DNA from: Moritella yayanosii
GTDB lineage: Bacteria; Pseudomonadota; Gammaproteobacteria; Enterobacterales; Moritellaceae
Assembly: GCF_900465055.1 (NCBI RefSeq)
Contig: NZ_LS483250.1
Coordinates: forward strand, 1,860,001-1,924,000
Reading direction: 5' to 3'
Length of the DNA stretch: 64,000 bases
Shown: piece after piece, positions 45,397-56,336 of the stretch
Layout: each line of letters begins with the position of its first letter
Numbering within the stretch: position 1 is the first letter of the stretch
Program-made: the position numbers and the translations under genes
Notes under the pieces: model-generated
The model's database searches: none
Seen by the model: the letters and a program-made list of their open reading frames with translations, nothing else
Told to the model about the DNA's origin: nothing

Positions 45397-45436
45397 TTAA
45401 AAAGCCAGTGACGATTGCTCGTGACTGGCTTTTTAA
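45397..45436. terminator. Bidirectional terminator between dcuC and ybiT
   Basis: TTAAAAAGCCAGT and ACTGGCTTTTTAA form a perfect 13-bp stem between two converging genes. Confidence 0.85.
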
Positions 45437-45475
45437 TATTTTCTTCAGCGCTTTGTTAGCACTAAATACAACTCA

Positions 45476-47059
45476 TTATTTGCTTGCGATATATTCTTCG
45501 TAAGTACCGTCGAAATCAATGATACCTTCTGGCGTGATATCCCAGATACGTGTCGCAACTGTAGATACAAACTCACGGTCATGAGAGATGAACAGTAATG
45601 TACCTTCATATTTCTCAAGAGCCATGTTCAATGCTTCGATTGATTCCATATCCATGTGGTTCGTTGGTTCATCCATTAATAATACATTCGGTTTTTGCAT
45701 CATTAATTTACCGTAAAGCATACGGCCTTTTTCACCACCAGATAGTACACTTACTTTCTTGCTAATATCATCATTAGAGAATAGTAAACGACCAAGGAAA
45801 CCACGAACAGTTTGATCGTCATCGCCTTTTTCTTTCCACTGATTCATCCACTCCATTAGCGTCATATCTTCTTCGAAGTATGATTCGTGATCCTGTGCAT
45901 AATAAGCGATGTTTACGTTTTCAGACCATTTGTACTCACCCGAATCTGGAGTAAGTTCGTCTACTAACATACGCATTAATGTTGTTTTACCAACACCATT
46001 AGTACCGATAATTGCAATACGCTCGCCAACTTCGACCATAGTCTTGAAGTTAGAGAATAATGGGCCATCATCAAAGCCTTTTGTTAGGTCTTGAATTTCT
46101 AATGCATTACGGTAAAGCTGTTTTTCTTGCTCGAAACGAATGAATGGCGTTTGACGGCTAGATACTTTAATTTCATCAAGCTCAATTTTATCAAGACGTT
46201 TAGCACGTGATGATGCTTGTTTTGCTTTAGAAGCGTTTGCAGAGAAACGAGCAACGAATGCTTTAAGCTCTGTAATTTGCGCTTCTTTTTTCGAGTTGCT
46301 TGTTAGTAGTTGCTCACGCGCTAATGCAGAAGCAAACATGTAATCATCGTAGTTACCTGGGTAAACACGTAATTCACCGAAATCTAGATCAGCCATGTGA
46401 GTACAAACACTGTTTAAGAAATGACGATCATGCGAGATGATTACCATTGTGCTTTGACGTGCGTTTAGTGTTTCTTCTAACCAGTCAATCGTGGCGATAT
46501 CCAAGTTATTCGTTGGTTCGTCAAGTAGTAAGATATCTGGATCAGAGAACAGTGCTTGTGCTAGTAGTACACGTAGTTTCCAACCTGGAGCAACTTCGCT
46601 CATTAGGCCGTAGTGTAGTTCTACTGGGATACCAACACCGATGAGTAGTTCACCCGCACGAGATTCAGCTGTGTAGCCGTCCATCTCTGCGAATTCACTT
46701 TCTAGATCGCCAACACGCATACCATCTGCTTCAGTCATTTCTGGGTTAGCATAAATTGCGTCACGTTCTTCTTTCACTGCCCACATTTCTGCGTGGCCCA
46801 TGATCACTGTATCAAGTACAGTATTGTTTTCGAATGCGAATTGATCCTGACTTAATTTACCTAGACGTTCGTTTTCATCAAGCTTCACGTTACCAGAGCT
46901 TTGATCTAAATCGCCGCCTAGAATTTTCATGAATGTTGATTTACCACAACCGTTAGCACCGATTAAACCGTAACGATTACCGCCACCGAACTTAACTGAG
47001 ATATTTTCGAAAAGTGGCTTGGCACCGAACTGCATTGTAATATTGGCTGTGCTAATGAT
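45476..47059 (-). CDS. ybiT: ABC-F family ATPase YbiT, apparent ATC start
   Basis: About 528 residues, two ABC domains with no membrane part. First Walker [10 protein letters not shown], second GTNGVGKTT; Walker [13 protein letters not shown] and [12 protein letters not shown]. The linker between them is lysine/alanine-rich ([19 protein letters not shown]). ABC-F proteins act on ribosomes. Family members start [18 protein letters not shown]; here that position is the codon ATC at 47059-47057, with AGGAG eight bases upstream and no ATG/GTG/TTG nearby in frame. The only upstream ATG (47128) has no visible ribosome site and would add 23 unusual residues. 47060-47289 holds no gene. Confidence 0.85.
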   Translation of the reverse strand: MISTANITMQFGAKPLFENISVKFGGGNRYGLIGANGCGKSTFMKILGGDLDQSSGNVKLDENERLGKLSQDQFAFENNTVLDTVIMGHAEMWAVKEERDAIYANPEMTEADGMRVGDLESEFAEMDGYTAESRAGELLIGVGIPVELHYGLMSEVAPGWKLRVLLAQALFSDPDILLLDEPTNNLDIATIDWLEETLNARQSTMVIISHDRHFLNSVCTHMADLDFGELRVYPGNYDDYMFASALAREQLLTSNSKKEAQITELKAFVARFSANASKAKQASSRAKRLDKIELDEIKVSSRQTPFIRFEQEKQLYRNALEIQDLTKGFDDGPLFSNFKTMVEVGERIAIIGTNGVGKTTLMRMLVDELTPDSGEYKWSENVNIAYYAQDHESYFEEDMTLMEWMNQWKEKGDDDQTVRGFLGRLLFSNDDISKKVSVLSGGEKGRMLYGKLMMQKPNVLLMDEPTNHMDMESIEALNMALEKYEGTLLFISHDREFVSTVATRIWDITPEGIIDFDGTYEEYIASK

Positions 47060-47289
47060 GGGGAACGCTCCTGTCCAAAAATGGACTAAATATAAATTAC
47101 TGAATTTTAAGTTGGCGGAGTGTAGCATCTTATGTGACGTAAATCACGTAGTCTGATTGGTAAAATTAAAAGGATTTAAAAGTGATGGGGATAACTGGAA
47201 TTTATTTTTAAAAGGTGGCAATTTGATGATATGCAAAGAAGCAATAATCCTTTATCACTTCTTTGTTAGAGTAAATATCGTTCATCCTA

Positions 47290-48762
47290 TTATGGGCAAT
47301 CGGTAATAATACCGGCGTTACCATCACTCAATGAGCTTGGCTCTGCACCTGAGTCCGCTTTGCTGTATAAGCACTGCCCTGTTGCATTATCCAATTTTGG
47401 TCCTGCCATACCGGGACTTGTGGTATAACCCCAAGAGTTAACCGAAATGATATCCCAAACGTCAGTACCATTATGCTGTAACCAAGGTCCACCCGAAGCT
47501 CCACCTGATAAACCACAACTTGGTAACCACCAATTGACCGCACCTTCGGTTGTCATGCCTTCAGCACAATACATAAAGTGCGGATCATCGGCATAGGAGT
47601 AACCTAAGCCATAGCTATGATCAACCGCACTACTGGTGCCGTCCCCTTCATCATGTCGAGCAGCAACAAAGTTAATGCTTAACGCCGGTACAGCGTTCGC
47701 TAGAATGTCAGAGCTGGCACTAGCACCACTATGTGCCCCCGTATCATTGACAACATAATAAGCATGATCCCATTCGATATTGTTAGGGAACGTCGTCTGT
47801 GTCCAACGTCTATCGACAATACCAAATTCAGTACTCCAACAACCAATCACATCGTTACTACAATTGGTATCAGTACCTGTACCGGAATCACTTTGATTTG
47901 GTATAAACAACACGTTACGGGCAAAGGCTTTATTGGCATCGTCATAAACACAATGTGCCGCGGTCAAAATGAGTGAGCGGCCAGTGGTGGTATCTTTAAC
48001 CGCCGTACCTGAACATACATAACCGTTCCACTGTCTTTTTCGTTTGTTGGCTGGCATTTCAAAATAGATACGTCCTGCAGCCCATTGCACATCAGCACTG
48101 ATATTTTGCGCACTAATACTCCAATTACCATTCACAACTATATCGTCCGTGGCAGGCGGCTCAATGGCATTACCGCCAGCATCGACATCAAGGCATGCTT
48201 CTTGAGATGTACTTCGATTGCCTCCACGTTTAGCGGTATCTTTCGCGGTCACGTACCAGCACCATCCACCATCGGTAAAATCTTGGATCGTCGAGGTCCA
48301 AACATCGCCATTGGATGCACTCGCAGCAAAACTGTAACTACTCGGATTAGCCGTCGGACCAGTGATGTAAAAATCAACCTGTGATACGGCAACATTATCG
48401 GTTACCGTCGCATTAAATGTAATGGTGGTATCAAGTACGCCACCACTAGGTGACATATCTGAGATCAATGGCGCGGTGCTATCCTCATTACGCTTTGGTT
48501 TTCCTGCTAATGGCTCAACGGTATGACCATAAGGCGTTAATTCACCCTGCTTAACTCGCATATAGCCTCGCCCACGAGGATCGATAAGTAAGTCTCTGGG
48601 GATCGCCGCATTGCGTCGTGAATTATCCCAATGCTGTATAACACGAGCATGATGTGGGTTAAGCCCCGCGTTTGGGTTAGGGGCTGAAAACGCGGTATGA
48701 ATAGGAAACATGGCAAGGCTGGAGATGACAATAAAATTAATGTTAACGGAGGGCATAGGCAT
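47290..48762 (-). CDS. Secreted trypsin-like serine protease (S1)
   Basis: 490 residues with a signal peptide (INFIVISSLAMFPIHTAFSA). After a proline-rich region and an Ig-like/fibronectin-like domain (about 90-195, DTTITFNATVTDNVAVSQVD) comes an S1 protease: His in LILTAAHCVYDD, Asp in NIEWDHAYYVV, Ser in GGASGGPWLQ. Cysteines suggest three or more disulfides. It probably degrades host or environmental protein. It is monocistronic; the last residues (DCP) lie just before the stop. Confidence 0.88.
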   Translation of the reverse strand: MPMPSVNINFIVISSLAMFPIHTAFSAPNPNAGLNPHHARVIQHWDNSRRNAAIPRDLLIDPRGRGYMRVKQGELTPYGHTVEPLAGKPKRNEDSTAPLISDMSPSGGVLDTTITFNATVTDNVAVSQVDFYITGPTANPSSYSFAASASNGDVWTSTIQDFTDGGWCWYVTAKDTAKRGGNRSTSQEACLDVDAGGNAIEPPATDDIVVNGNWSISAQNISADVQWAAGRIYFEMPANKRKRQWNGYVCSGTAVKDTTTGRSLILTAAHCVYDDANKAFARNVLFIPNQSDSGTGTDTNCSNDVIGCWSTEFGIVDRRWTQTTFPNNIEWDHAYYVVNDTGAHSGASASSDILANAVPALSINFVAARHDEGDGTSSAVDHSYGLGYSYADDPHFMYCAEGMTTEGAVNWWLPSCGLSGGASGGPWLQHNGTDVWDIISVNSWGYTTSPGMAGPKLDNATGQCLYSKADSGAEPSSLSDGNAGIITDCP

Positions 48763-48831
48763 AACTCACAATGAAAATGAAGATAAGGTCCCTCTCATCA
48801 TCTATTTGGTAAGTATAGCGGTTAATTTTCC

Positions 48832-49476
48832 TTAGGCCACAGCAGCTGGTACTTGCGAGAATAACAGCCCAGCACCAAGTAATACGAATACCGAACCCAT
48901 GATTTTATGTTGGTAGATATGGAAACGTTCGTTGGTTAATAATGATTTACCTAAGGTACCAACAGTCACTACTAGCAGTAAGTTAAACATTAAACCTAAC
49001 ACATTAAGCAGTAAGCCTAGCGCCAGCATTTGTTCACCTGAAGAAGTCTCGATATTTGATGATACAAACTGTGGTAGGAACAACACAAAGAACAATAAGG
49101 CTTTAGGGTTTAATAAGTTACTGAATACCGCTTTACGGTACAGTGAACGCGCCATTTTGCTGGTTTGATCTATTTCAGGCACCACGACTGAGCTGGTACG
49201 TAAACAATCCCAACCCATTTTTAATAAATATAAACCACCCACTAAATGCAACGCTTTAAGTGCCATCGGGCTCATGGCGATCATCGCAGACACACCCATA
49301 GCCGCTAATAACGTTAAGATAATACCTGATGTGGCATTCCCTAAACTAGCAAAGAACCCTACCTTGCGGCCATAACTTAAGCTTGAGCTGGCAATTAATA
49401 ACATGTCAGGGCCAGGGATCAGTAATAACGCTACAACAGCAGTTAAATACATAGGTAGAATAGCTAAATCAATCAT
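48832..49476 (-). CDS. LysE/RhtB-family amino acid exporter
   Basis: 214 residues, six membrane helices. The N-terminus has AVVALLLIPGPDMLLIASSSLSYGRK with the family GPD motif, followed by ASLGNATSGIILTLLAA; LNPKALLFFVLFLPQFV is the typical central motif. It exports an amino acid such as homoserine, threonine or a related compound; the substrate cannot be read. Next to a LysR gene, but the LysR gene faces the same way 145 bp away. Confidence 0.88.
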   Translation of the reverse strand: MIDLAILPMYLTAVVALLLIPGPDMLLIASSSLSYGRKVGFFASLGNATSGIILTLLAAMGVSAMIAMSPMALKALHLVGGLYLLKMGWDCLRTSSVVVPEIDQTSKMARSLYRKAVFSNLLNPKALLFFVLFLPQFVSSNIETSSGEQMLALGLLLNVLGLMFNLLLVVTVGTLGKSLLTNERFHIYQHKIMGSVFVLLGAGLLFSQVPAAVA

Positions 49477-49621
49477 GAAAGGTTCGCATTACAAAAAAAG
49501 GAACTGGATTGTAATACAACTAGCGATATTTTCATCTACTTTTTAACTAACAAGCGAAATCAACCGCTATGCGCGAAGCAGGTGCTAATCGTTCGCGCTA
49601 AAAATGTAAAGTAGTAAGCGA

Positions 49622-50524
49622 TTAAAAGTTTTCTTTCATGTCCAGATAACAGCTGCGAATGTGTTCAATTAACAGCTGCACTTTTTTCGCTGGTTTACGG
49701 GTATACGGATACACCGCATAAATACCAATCACTTTCGCTGTTTGCTGTGACAAGACTTCCACCAGCTTGCCATTATCAAGTTCGTTGTAGACCAAACATT
49801 TTGGTAGGTAAGCTAAGCCCTTCCCTGCCAACGCAGCTTGCTTAAGTGCAACGGCATTGTTAGAACTAAAATTACCCGATACTTTAACGTTATACGTGGC
49901 ATCGTCACGGGTAAATAACCAGTTGAAAGCACCATTGGTTTGGCAGGTATAACCTAAGCAATTGTATGGTACTAGCTGTTCGGGGAATTGCGGTTCACCT
50001 TGCTGCGCAAGATACTCAGGACTGGCGCAGATCATCCAACGCGAATTAAAGATATGACGCGCGATCAGGCTTGAGTCTTCTAAATGGCCGGTGCGGATCA
50101 CCAAGTCATAACCATCAGCCACTAGATCGACAAAGTCATTATTCATCGACATATCAACCGTGAGTCCCGGATGTTTTTCACAGAACTCAGCTACGGCTCT
50201 GGCTAATAACAACTCGCCCGAGATAGTCGGTACTGACATCTTAATATGTCCCGCTAAGGTTTCGCTGTAACTGGTCACGGTATCAAAGGCATTTTTCGCG
50301 GTTTGGGCTATGCCTTTAGCGCGATAAAATAACATCTCGCCCGCTTCGGTTAAGGTCAGTTTGCGGGTGGTTCGGAAAATTAGCTGTACGCCAAGGTCTT
50401 CTTCTAATCGACTGATACGTTTACTCACCACAGACTTAGTGACCTTGTTCGTCTGTGCAACTTTACTAAACGACCCTTGTTCTATTACTTGGGTAAATAA
50501 CACTAAATCATCAATTTGCGGCAT
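49622..50524 (-). CDS. LysR-family regulator next to lutABC
   Basis: 300 residues. HTH in IEQGSFSKVAQTNKVTKSVV, then RLEEDLGVQLIFRTTRKLTLTEAGE. The sensor half is typical (SGELLLARAVAEFCEKHPGL). It is about half identical by eye to the LysR at 62246-63151. It lies on the same strand as lutCBA, downstream of them, with about 158 bp between. It may control the lactate genes, but this is from position only. Confidence 0.88.
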   Translation of the reverse strand: MPQIDDLVLFTQVIEQGSFSKVAQTNKVTKSVVSKRISRLEEDLGVQLIFRTTRKLTLTEAGEMLFYRAKGIAQTAKNAFDTVTSYSETLAGHIKMSVPTISGELLLARAVAEFCEKHPGLTVDMSMNNDFVDLVADGYDLVIRTGHLEDSSLIARHIFNSRWMICASPEYLAQQGEPQFPEQLVPYNCLGYTCQTNGAFNWLFTRDDATYNVKVSGNFSSNNAVALKQAALAGKGLAYLPKCLVYNELDNGKLVEVLSQQTAKVIGIYAVYPYTRKPAKKVQLLIEHIRSCYLDMKENF

Positions 50525-50638
50525 TCAATTCTCAGCTATTTTTTTTGGGAATATTTATAATTATACCCAAGCTACTTCAATATGCACAATCAGCAAACCT
50601 AAAGGAGAGGATATTTCGAATTTTATAACACCGAGAAT

Positions 50639-50667
50639 GCCTTCTTTCGCGTTGGCCGAAGGAAGGC
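50639..50667. terminator. Hairpin after lutC within a dispersed-repeat-like segment
   Basis: GCCTTCTTTCG pairs with CGAAGGAAGGC (one G-T pair), 15 bp past lutC. The nearby ATTATACCCAAGCTACTTCA at 50567-50586 resembles a repeat I recall from related marine genomes; that is memory, not shown here. Confidence 0.4.
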
Positions 50668-50681
50668 AGAGTCGTGTTCTA

Positions 50682-51395
50682 TTACATATCAGCGATCACA
50701 ACATAAGCGGCATGAATAGGTCCATGCACACCAATCACCTTGATTAATTCAATATCGGCGGTTGAGCTTGGACCCGAGATAAAGTTAATACAAGACGGTA
50801 AACGCTCACCCGCTTGGGCTTTATCATGTAACCGTTTAGTGGCTTGGGTCATACGTGGCACAATCTGGCTTTGCGGGATCAAGAACACCGATGTTTCGGG
50901 TAACAAGCTCACCGAACGACCATAAGAAGCTGCGCTGTACAATACCATCGTCCCCGACTCTGCTAATGCCTGTTCGGCAAACACAATACCGACTTTTGCC
51001 TGCTCTGCTTGCTTGATATTAATGTCATGTGCTTGGTCTGTATCCCAAGTATAAACATCATCAAATTGCAGTTTAAGATTATTCGTTACTTGTAATTCAG
51101 CTAAACGGCGATCACCCGATACCACAATTTTACCGGCATTAAAACCAGTACAAATACTGGTTAAGGTTTCGCTCAACTCCTCTTTATTACAGCTAACACC
51201 CAACGAGTTTAAATTAGTTTTCGTGTATTCTAAAAACACATCTGCAAGTTGCTGCTGACTAAAATCCGCCATCACATCATGATGCGGATTATGAGGTAAC
51301 GGTGGACGCTCAACACCTTGAGTATTGAGTTCACGACCCAGTTTTTTAGCCAATGAACCCAGAAAGCTATCGCGATTATGTATCTTACCTTGCAT
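50682..51395 (-). CDS. lutC: Lactate utilization protein LutC
   Basis: 237 residues, LUD domain. GTMVLYSAASYGRSVSLLPE and the final INFISGPSSTADIELIKVIGVHGP motif match LutC/YkgG. It is the third subunit of the LutABC L-lactate oxidation complex in the cytoplasm. It starts 2 bp after lutB, the last gene of the operon. Confidence 0.92.
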   Translation of the reverse strand: MQGKIHNRDSFLGSLAKKLGRELNTQGVERPPLPHNPHHDVMADFSQQQLADVFLEYTKTNLNSLGVSCNKEELSETLTSICTGFNAGKIVVSGDRRLAELQVTNNLKLQFDDVYTWDTDQAHDINIKQAEQAKVGIVFAEQALAESGTMVLYSAASYGRSVSLLPETSVFLIPQSQIVPRMTQATKRLHDKAQAGERLPSCINFISGPSSTADIELIKVIGVHGPIHAAYVVIADM

Positions 51396-51397
51396 GA

Positions 51398-52897
51398 TTA
51401 TTTCTCACTCTTGTTAGCTTTAATTTTTTCTTTAATTTTTGCTTTAACTATACCTGTGACAGCAGCTGTACCTGAAACAGTAGTGTCGGCATCACGGTTA
51501 GCAAACCAACTGCGGAATGATTCACCATCGGGTTGTGGTAGGTCGCGGGCTTCCGTCCAGTCAGCTATCGCGCCAACATTAATCGGTAACTTGCCATTTT
51601 TAATCACTTTAGCACCCACTTTAGCGCCGATCTTCATGCCCATGTTCCATAATTTAGGACTGGCATTTAAATAGTTAAACGCCGATACCGCCATGCGTTC
51701 ACCCAATGGCGTGATCTTTTGAACCACCATTTTTTCACGGTGTTTTAATAACAGATCCGACAGTGGGATTTTCACCGGACACACATCATTACAGGCCTGA
51801 CATAACGAACACGCATACGGTAAGTCTTGGAAATCTTCATACCCACCCAGTAATGGTGACAGTACCGCACCGATTGGACCAGAATAGATAGAGCCGTACG
51901 ACTGACCACCAATATGGCGATAAGCAGGACAAGTATTCACACACGCCGCGCAACGAATACAACGTAAGATATCTTTAAATTCTGACGCTAAAATGTCTGA
52001 ACGGCCATTATCTAAAATCACTAAATGGAACTCTTCAGCGCCATCCATATCATTCGATTCTCTTGGGCCGGTAATAGCGGTGACATAACCGGTTAATGGC
52101 AGACCTACCGCACTACGACATAACAAGCTCACCATGATATCGAGTTCTTCAAAGGTCGGGACGATACGCTCCATACCCATCACCGCGATATGTACTTTCG
52201 GTAACGAGGTTGCCAATCGCGCATTACCTTCATTGGTGACTAAACTGATTGACCCCGATTCTGCGACTGCAAAGTTACAACCGGTAATACCGATATCGGC
52301 GTCCAGAAAATCATGCCGAATATGCTCACGCACAAAACGCGTCATCTCTTCCGGATCAGAACTGCCTGTATAACCAATCTTATCTTCAAATACGCCGCGG
52401 ATCTGTTCGCGGTTTTTATGTAACGCAGGTACGACAATGTGTGAGGGTGGATCGCAATCATCCAATTGCAAAATGTATTCACCCAAATCGGTTTCAATCA
52501 CTTCGCAGTTGTTACGTTGAATGACTGCGTTCAAACCGATCTCTTCGGTCACCATCGACTTAGATTTAACGATTTTTTTGGCGTTTTTTTCTTTGATGAT
52601 GTTTTCAATGTAGTCTGTGGCTTGTTGCGAGGTTTCGGCAAAAAATACATGACCACCGGTCTTTTGTACGTTTTCACTTAACTGATGCAAGTAATAATCA
52701 AGGTTGTCTAATACATGGTTACGGATCTCCATGCCGTTTTCACGCCACTCATCCCAGTTACCGAGTTTGTCTGCCGCTAATTGACGGTTGGTAAGCATAC
52801 GCTCTTGGGCATTGGCTACCGATTTACGCATGAAGCCGTCTTGCATTTGTTCTTTAATTCGTTGTTTAAAGATCACATCACTGGTTTTAATCGACAT
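51398..52897 (-). CDS. lutB: Lactate utilization iron-sulfur protein LutB
   Basis: 499 residues. The N-terminal LUD-like domain is followed by two 4Fe-4S motifs: [19 protein letters not shown] near residue 312 and [17 protein letters not shown] near 362. This is the LutB/YkgF pattern. It carries electrons in L-lactate oxidation to pyruvate. Its start lies 1 bp after the lutA stop. Confidence 0.93.
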   Translation of the reverse strand: MSIKTSDVIFKQRIKEQMQDGFMRKSVANAQERMLTNRQLAADKLGNWDEWRENGMEIRNHVLDNLDYYLHQLSENVQKTGGHVFFAETSQQATDYIENIIKEKNAKKIVKSKSMVTEEIGLNAVIQRNNCEVIETDLGEYILQLDDCDPPSHIVVPALHKNREQIRGVFEDKIGYTGSSDPEEMTRFVREHIRHDFLDADIGITGCNFAVAESGSISLVTNEGNARLATSLPKVHIAVMGMERIVPTFEELDIMVSLLCRSAVGLPLTGYVTAITGPRESNDMDGAEEFHLVILDNGRSDILASEFKDILRCIRCAACVNTCPAYRHIGGQSYGSIYSGPIGAVLSPLLGGYEDFQDLPYACSLCQACNDVCPVKIPLSDLLLKHREKMVVQKITPLGERMAVSAFNYLNASPKLWNMGMKIGAKVGAKVIKNGKLPINVGAIADWTEARDLPQPDGESFRSWFANRDADTTVSGTAAVTGIVKAKIKEKIKANKSEK

Positions 52898-52898
52898 G

Positions 52899-53627
52899 TT
52901 ATTCTCCTACCTGGCTCATGAGCACATCAACAATATGCAAGACTTGCACGGTTTTGCCTTCGCGCGATAAACGCCCCGCGATATTCATCAGACAGCTCAC
53001 GTCAGCACCAATTAAGTAATCGGGTGTTACGGCAGTAATATGAGTTGCTTTTTCTTTCACCATTTCGCCAGAGATCTCGGCCATCTTGATTGAAAACGTA
53101 CCGCCAAAACCACAACAGGTTTCTTGGTTTTTAATCGCAACCAGCTCTAGCCCTTCGACATTACCCAGTAATTTAAGCGGTTCCTCACGCACACCTAACT
53201 TACGAATAAGACTGCAAGACGGATGATAAACACCCCGACCTACTAGCTTCGCGCCAACATTTTCGACTTTAAGCTCATTCACGATGAACTGGGTTAACTC
53301 GAATAAACGATCCGATACCGCTTGTGCTCGCGCCGCCCATTCTGGCTCATCCGCTAAATACTCAGGGTATTTCTTTACCGCTGCCGCGCATGAACCCGCC
53401 GGCGTGACGATTGGATACTCATTACCTTCAAAGGCACGAATTAATGATTTCATCGCAGGTTTGCTTGATTCTATATACCCGCTATTCAATGACGGTTGAC
53501 CGCAGCAGCCTTGCTCTTTCGGGAATAAAACTTCGCAACCTAACTGTTCCAGTAATAGCACTGTTTTTTTAGCGACGTTTGATTTAACGACATCACATAG
53601 ACAGGTTACAAAAAAATTAACTTTCAT
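52899..53627 (-). CDS. lutA: Lactate utilization protein LutA
   Basis: About 243 residues. Two CCG motifs (EQGCCGQPS with GSCAAAV, and [16 protein letters not shown]) mark the cysteine-rich domains of LutA/YkgE. The open frame extends to 53759, but the first 44 residues read like an untranslated leader. Two adjacent ATGs (53630, 53627) follow AGGTGAG; I prefer the second by spacing. First gene of lutABC. Confidence 0.9.
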   Translation of the reverse strand: MKVNFFVTCLCDVVKSNVAKKTVLLLEQLGCEVLFPKEQGCCGQPSLNSGYIESSKPAMKSLIRAFEGNEYPIVTPAGSCAAAVKKYPEYLADEPEWAARAQAVSDRLFELTQFIVNELKVENVGAKLVGRGVYHPSCSLIRKLGVREEPLKLLGNVEGLELVAIKNQETCCGFGGTFSIKMAEISGEMVKEKATHITAVTPDYLIGADVSCLMNIAGRLSREGKTVQVLHIVDVLMSQVGE

Positions 53628-54416
53628 CATCTCACCTTGCTCACCGAGCTTATTTTTTGGAGCATGATATAAGCAAGCACAGCAAAAAACGAATGTGATT
53701 AATGCCAGTAAATATCTTAATAACGGTGTTTGTGTGATCTTGATTTTTTGTAAAAACAAACAAATTACTTTAAAACAACAAGTTATATTTTAATTGAGGA
53801 GTTGGGATAGGCATAATTAGATCAGATATGGAAACAATGAAGTTCGACATTAACGGTAATAAACCATTTTAAACTTAGTGCAATTAGTCAGCAACGAATA
53901 GCTACCACGCCAGAGGCAATAAGGATACTCACATGTAATAAAATGACGAAATAATGGATTTAAAGCTATAAACCCTATTTTTCGTGGTTGAATTTCATCA
54001 AAATAAATGTCCGCATCACACAAAACGCGTCAATCTGTTAATTTGTCTATAGTGACACGCCATTTTATTACCGTGCATTATGACAATCACTGTTTCTAAT
54101 ACCGCTACAATCATTTATAACGATTTATCACAATTAAACTAAGTCGTTGATTTTAATAGATATGTTTGTTTACGTTGTTTTACACATTGTTATTTATGTC
54201 ACATTTGTTACCCATAGCCCTAATTGCATACCTAAAAAGAGGGGTGGAGTTTGAGGCTTAAGCTCTTACAATCCATTCCCCACACGATACGGGTATTTAA
54301 GAAAGCACAGGAATTTACTGACTTGTACTTTATTAACAATACATTTAAACAATATAATAAATAGACTCATGCATAACTATCAGCGTAAGCCAGATAGACG
54401 TATAGCCTGAGCACAC
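53628..54416. promoter_or_regulatory. Long divergent lutABC / lldP promoter region
   Basis: About 790 bp without a convincing gene. It must hold promoters for both lutABC and lldP. It is AT-rich; no clear operator consensus can be named by eye. The last bases before lldP have no strong ribosome site. Confidence 0.5.
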
Positions 54417-56024
54417 ATGGAGTGGGTAGCAATGACATCCCTAATCTTGGCTATGATGCCAATTCTCGTCCTTATCTGGATGATGACCAAACAGAATGGT
54501 ATACCCTCGTACATTGCACTGCCGTTAACGGCGTTGTTTGTGGCAGCACTGCAAATCTTTTATTTCCAAACCGACCTAACACTAATCTGGGCAAATGTAG
54601 TCGCGGGCAGCTTGTCGGCCATTACCCCAATATCGATTATTGCCGGGGCAATTTTGATGAACCGCATGATGTGTCTATCAGGTGCTGAGAATACTATCAG
54701 TCGCTGGTTAGAAGGCATCAGCCGTAATAAAGTTGCTCAGTTAATGATCATTGGTTGGGCGTTTGCCTTTATGATTGAAGGTGCGTCAGGTTTTGGTACA
54801 CCAGCAGCAATTGCAGCGCCGATCTTAGTTGGTTTGGGTTTCCCACCATTACAAGTAGCGATGTTAGCGCTGGTGATGAACTCGGTACCGGTATCGTTTG
54901 GTGCGGTAGGAACGCCAACTTGGTTTGGTTTCTCAAACCTCGGTTTAAGTGATTCCGCATTACTTGAAATTGGTCAGCAATCAGCGATGATCCACTTCTT
55001 CGCGGCATTTGTTATTCCGGTATTAGCATTACGCTTTGTCACATCTTGGACTGAAATTCGTCGTAACTACGTCTTCATTCTATTAAGTACCCTGTCGTGT
55101 ACTATCCCGTATTTCTTGTTCGCACAATGGAACTATGAATTCCCTGCGTTAGTGGGTGGCGCGATTGGTATGACTATCTCGATTGGTTTAGCCAAGTTAA
55201 ACGTCGGTCTAGGTAAAGTAGCTGCGAGTGCTGATGATAGCAACACATCTAAACAAGTAGTGAGCCGTGGTGAAATTTTCAAAGCCATGACGCCTACGAT
55301 CCTATTGATTGTCATTCTAATTGTGACGCGTATTAAACAGCTTGGTATTAAATCTATGCTGACAGATGCAACTGAAGCATTTTCGGTATCGTTGGGTGGC
55401 TTCGGTGACTTTAGTGTTAGCCAAGCGTTAATCTTCAAACTAAGTAACATCCTAGGTACTAACGTAGCTTGGGCTTATAAAGCGCTTTATGTACCAGCAT
55501 TGGTTCCGTTCTTATTAGTGGTATTGATCTCTATTCCACTGTTTAAGCTTAAAAGCAGCATGGTTAAGCAGGTATTCACTGAAACTGGTAGCCGTATCAA
55601 AATGCCATTTATTACCCTGATTGGCGCGTTGATCATGGTGAAACTGATGATGGCAGGCGGTGAGAACTCCCCTATCCTAATCATCGGTATGGCGTTCGCT
55701 GATTTGATGGGCACTAACTGGCAGTTTGCGTCTGCTTACCTTGGCGCACTGGGTGCATTCTTCTCGGGCTCGGCTACAGTATCTAACCTGACATTTGGTG
55801 GTATTCAGCAGACAATCGCAACCACAGTTGGTTTACCTGAAACCACGATCTTGGCACTGCAATCTGTCGGTGGCGCTATGGGTAACATGGTCTGTATTAA
55901 CAACATCATTGCGGTATCGACTATCTTGGGTATTTCGAACAAAGAAGGTTACATCATTAAACGCACGGTTATTCCAATGATTATTTACGGTCTCATTGCC
56001 GCGGTAATGAGTACATTTATATAA
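54417..56024 (+). CDS. lldP: L-lactate permease LldP
   Basis: 535 residues, about 12-14 membrane helices. Family marks include GASGFGTPAAIAAPILVGLG near residue 121, SVPVSFGAVGTPTWFGF near 160, GALGAFFSGSATVSNLTFGG near 442 and VGGAMGNMVCINNIIAVS near 482, all LctP/LldP. It imports lactate with protons. Divergent from lutABC, so uptake and oxidation are linked. Confidence 0.95.
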   Translation: MEWVAMTSLILAMMPILVLIWMMTKQNGIPSYIALPLTALFVAALQIFYFQTDLTLIWANVVAGSLSAITPISIIAGAILMNRMMCLSGAENTISRWLEGISRNKVAQLMIIGWAFAFMIEGASGFGTPAAIAAPILVGLGFPPLQVAMLALVMNSVPVSFGAVGTPTWFGFSNLGLSDSALLEIGQQSAMIHFFAAFVIPVLALRFVTSWTEIRRNYVFILLSTLSCTIPYFLFAQWNYEFPALVGGAIGMTISIGLAKLNVGLGKVAASADDSNTSKQVVSRGEIFKAMTPTILLIVILIVTRIKQLGIKSMLTDATEAFSVSLGGFGDFSVSQALIFKLSNILGTNVAWAYKALYVPALVPFLLVVLISIPLFKLKSSMVKQVFTETGSRIKMPFITLIGALIMVKLMMAGGENSPILIIGMAFADLMGTNWQFASAYLGALGAFFSGSATVSNLTFGGIQQTIATTVGLPETTILALQSVGGAMGNMVCINNIIAVSTILGISNKEGYIIKRTVIPMIIYGLIAAVMSTFI

Positions 56025-56283
56025 GATTGATATGTAGGGGAAATAGCCGTAGATAAAAAACGCATGCCATCACGATGATATAATGTAACAAGTATACCGG
56101 TTGCTAAACCTAACAACGTCGTAGGATAGCAAATGCCGCTCAACAAAGTTGCCAAAATCAATAGCGAAGGATGTGAAAAGGTCATATTCGATGAACCAAT
56201 ATCTAAAGGGTATTGACTCAGCAGATAGATAATAGGTATAAATAATACTATGGATCGTTGGTTTATAACTAACTAGTCAAAAA

Positions 56284-56311
56284 AGCCCCAATTAACTGTC
56301 TAACTGGGGCT
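56284..56311. terminator. Terminator after lldP
   Basis: AGCCCCA and TGGGGCT form a 7-bp stem with short A- and T-rich edges, between lldP and the converging lipoprotein gene. Confidence 0.6.
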
Positions 56312-56336
56312 ATTTCATACTACTGCTTAAGTATAA

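Noticed and set aside
53628-53759. N-terminal extension of lutA with a hydrophobic segment
   Set aside because: LutA is cytoplasmic and homologues begin at [11 protein letters not shown]; the ribosome site AGGTGAG supports the shorter start.
55985-56185. Minus-strand frame of 66 residues with hydrophobic stretches after lldP
   Set aside because: It overlaps the lldP end, has no ribosome site and no recognised family. It could be a membrane-protein scrap but is not supported well enough.
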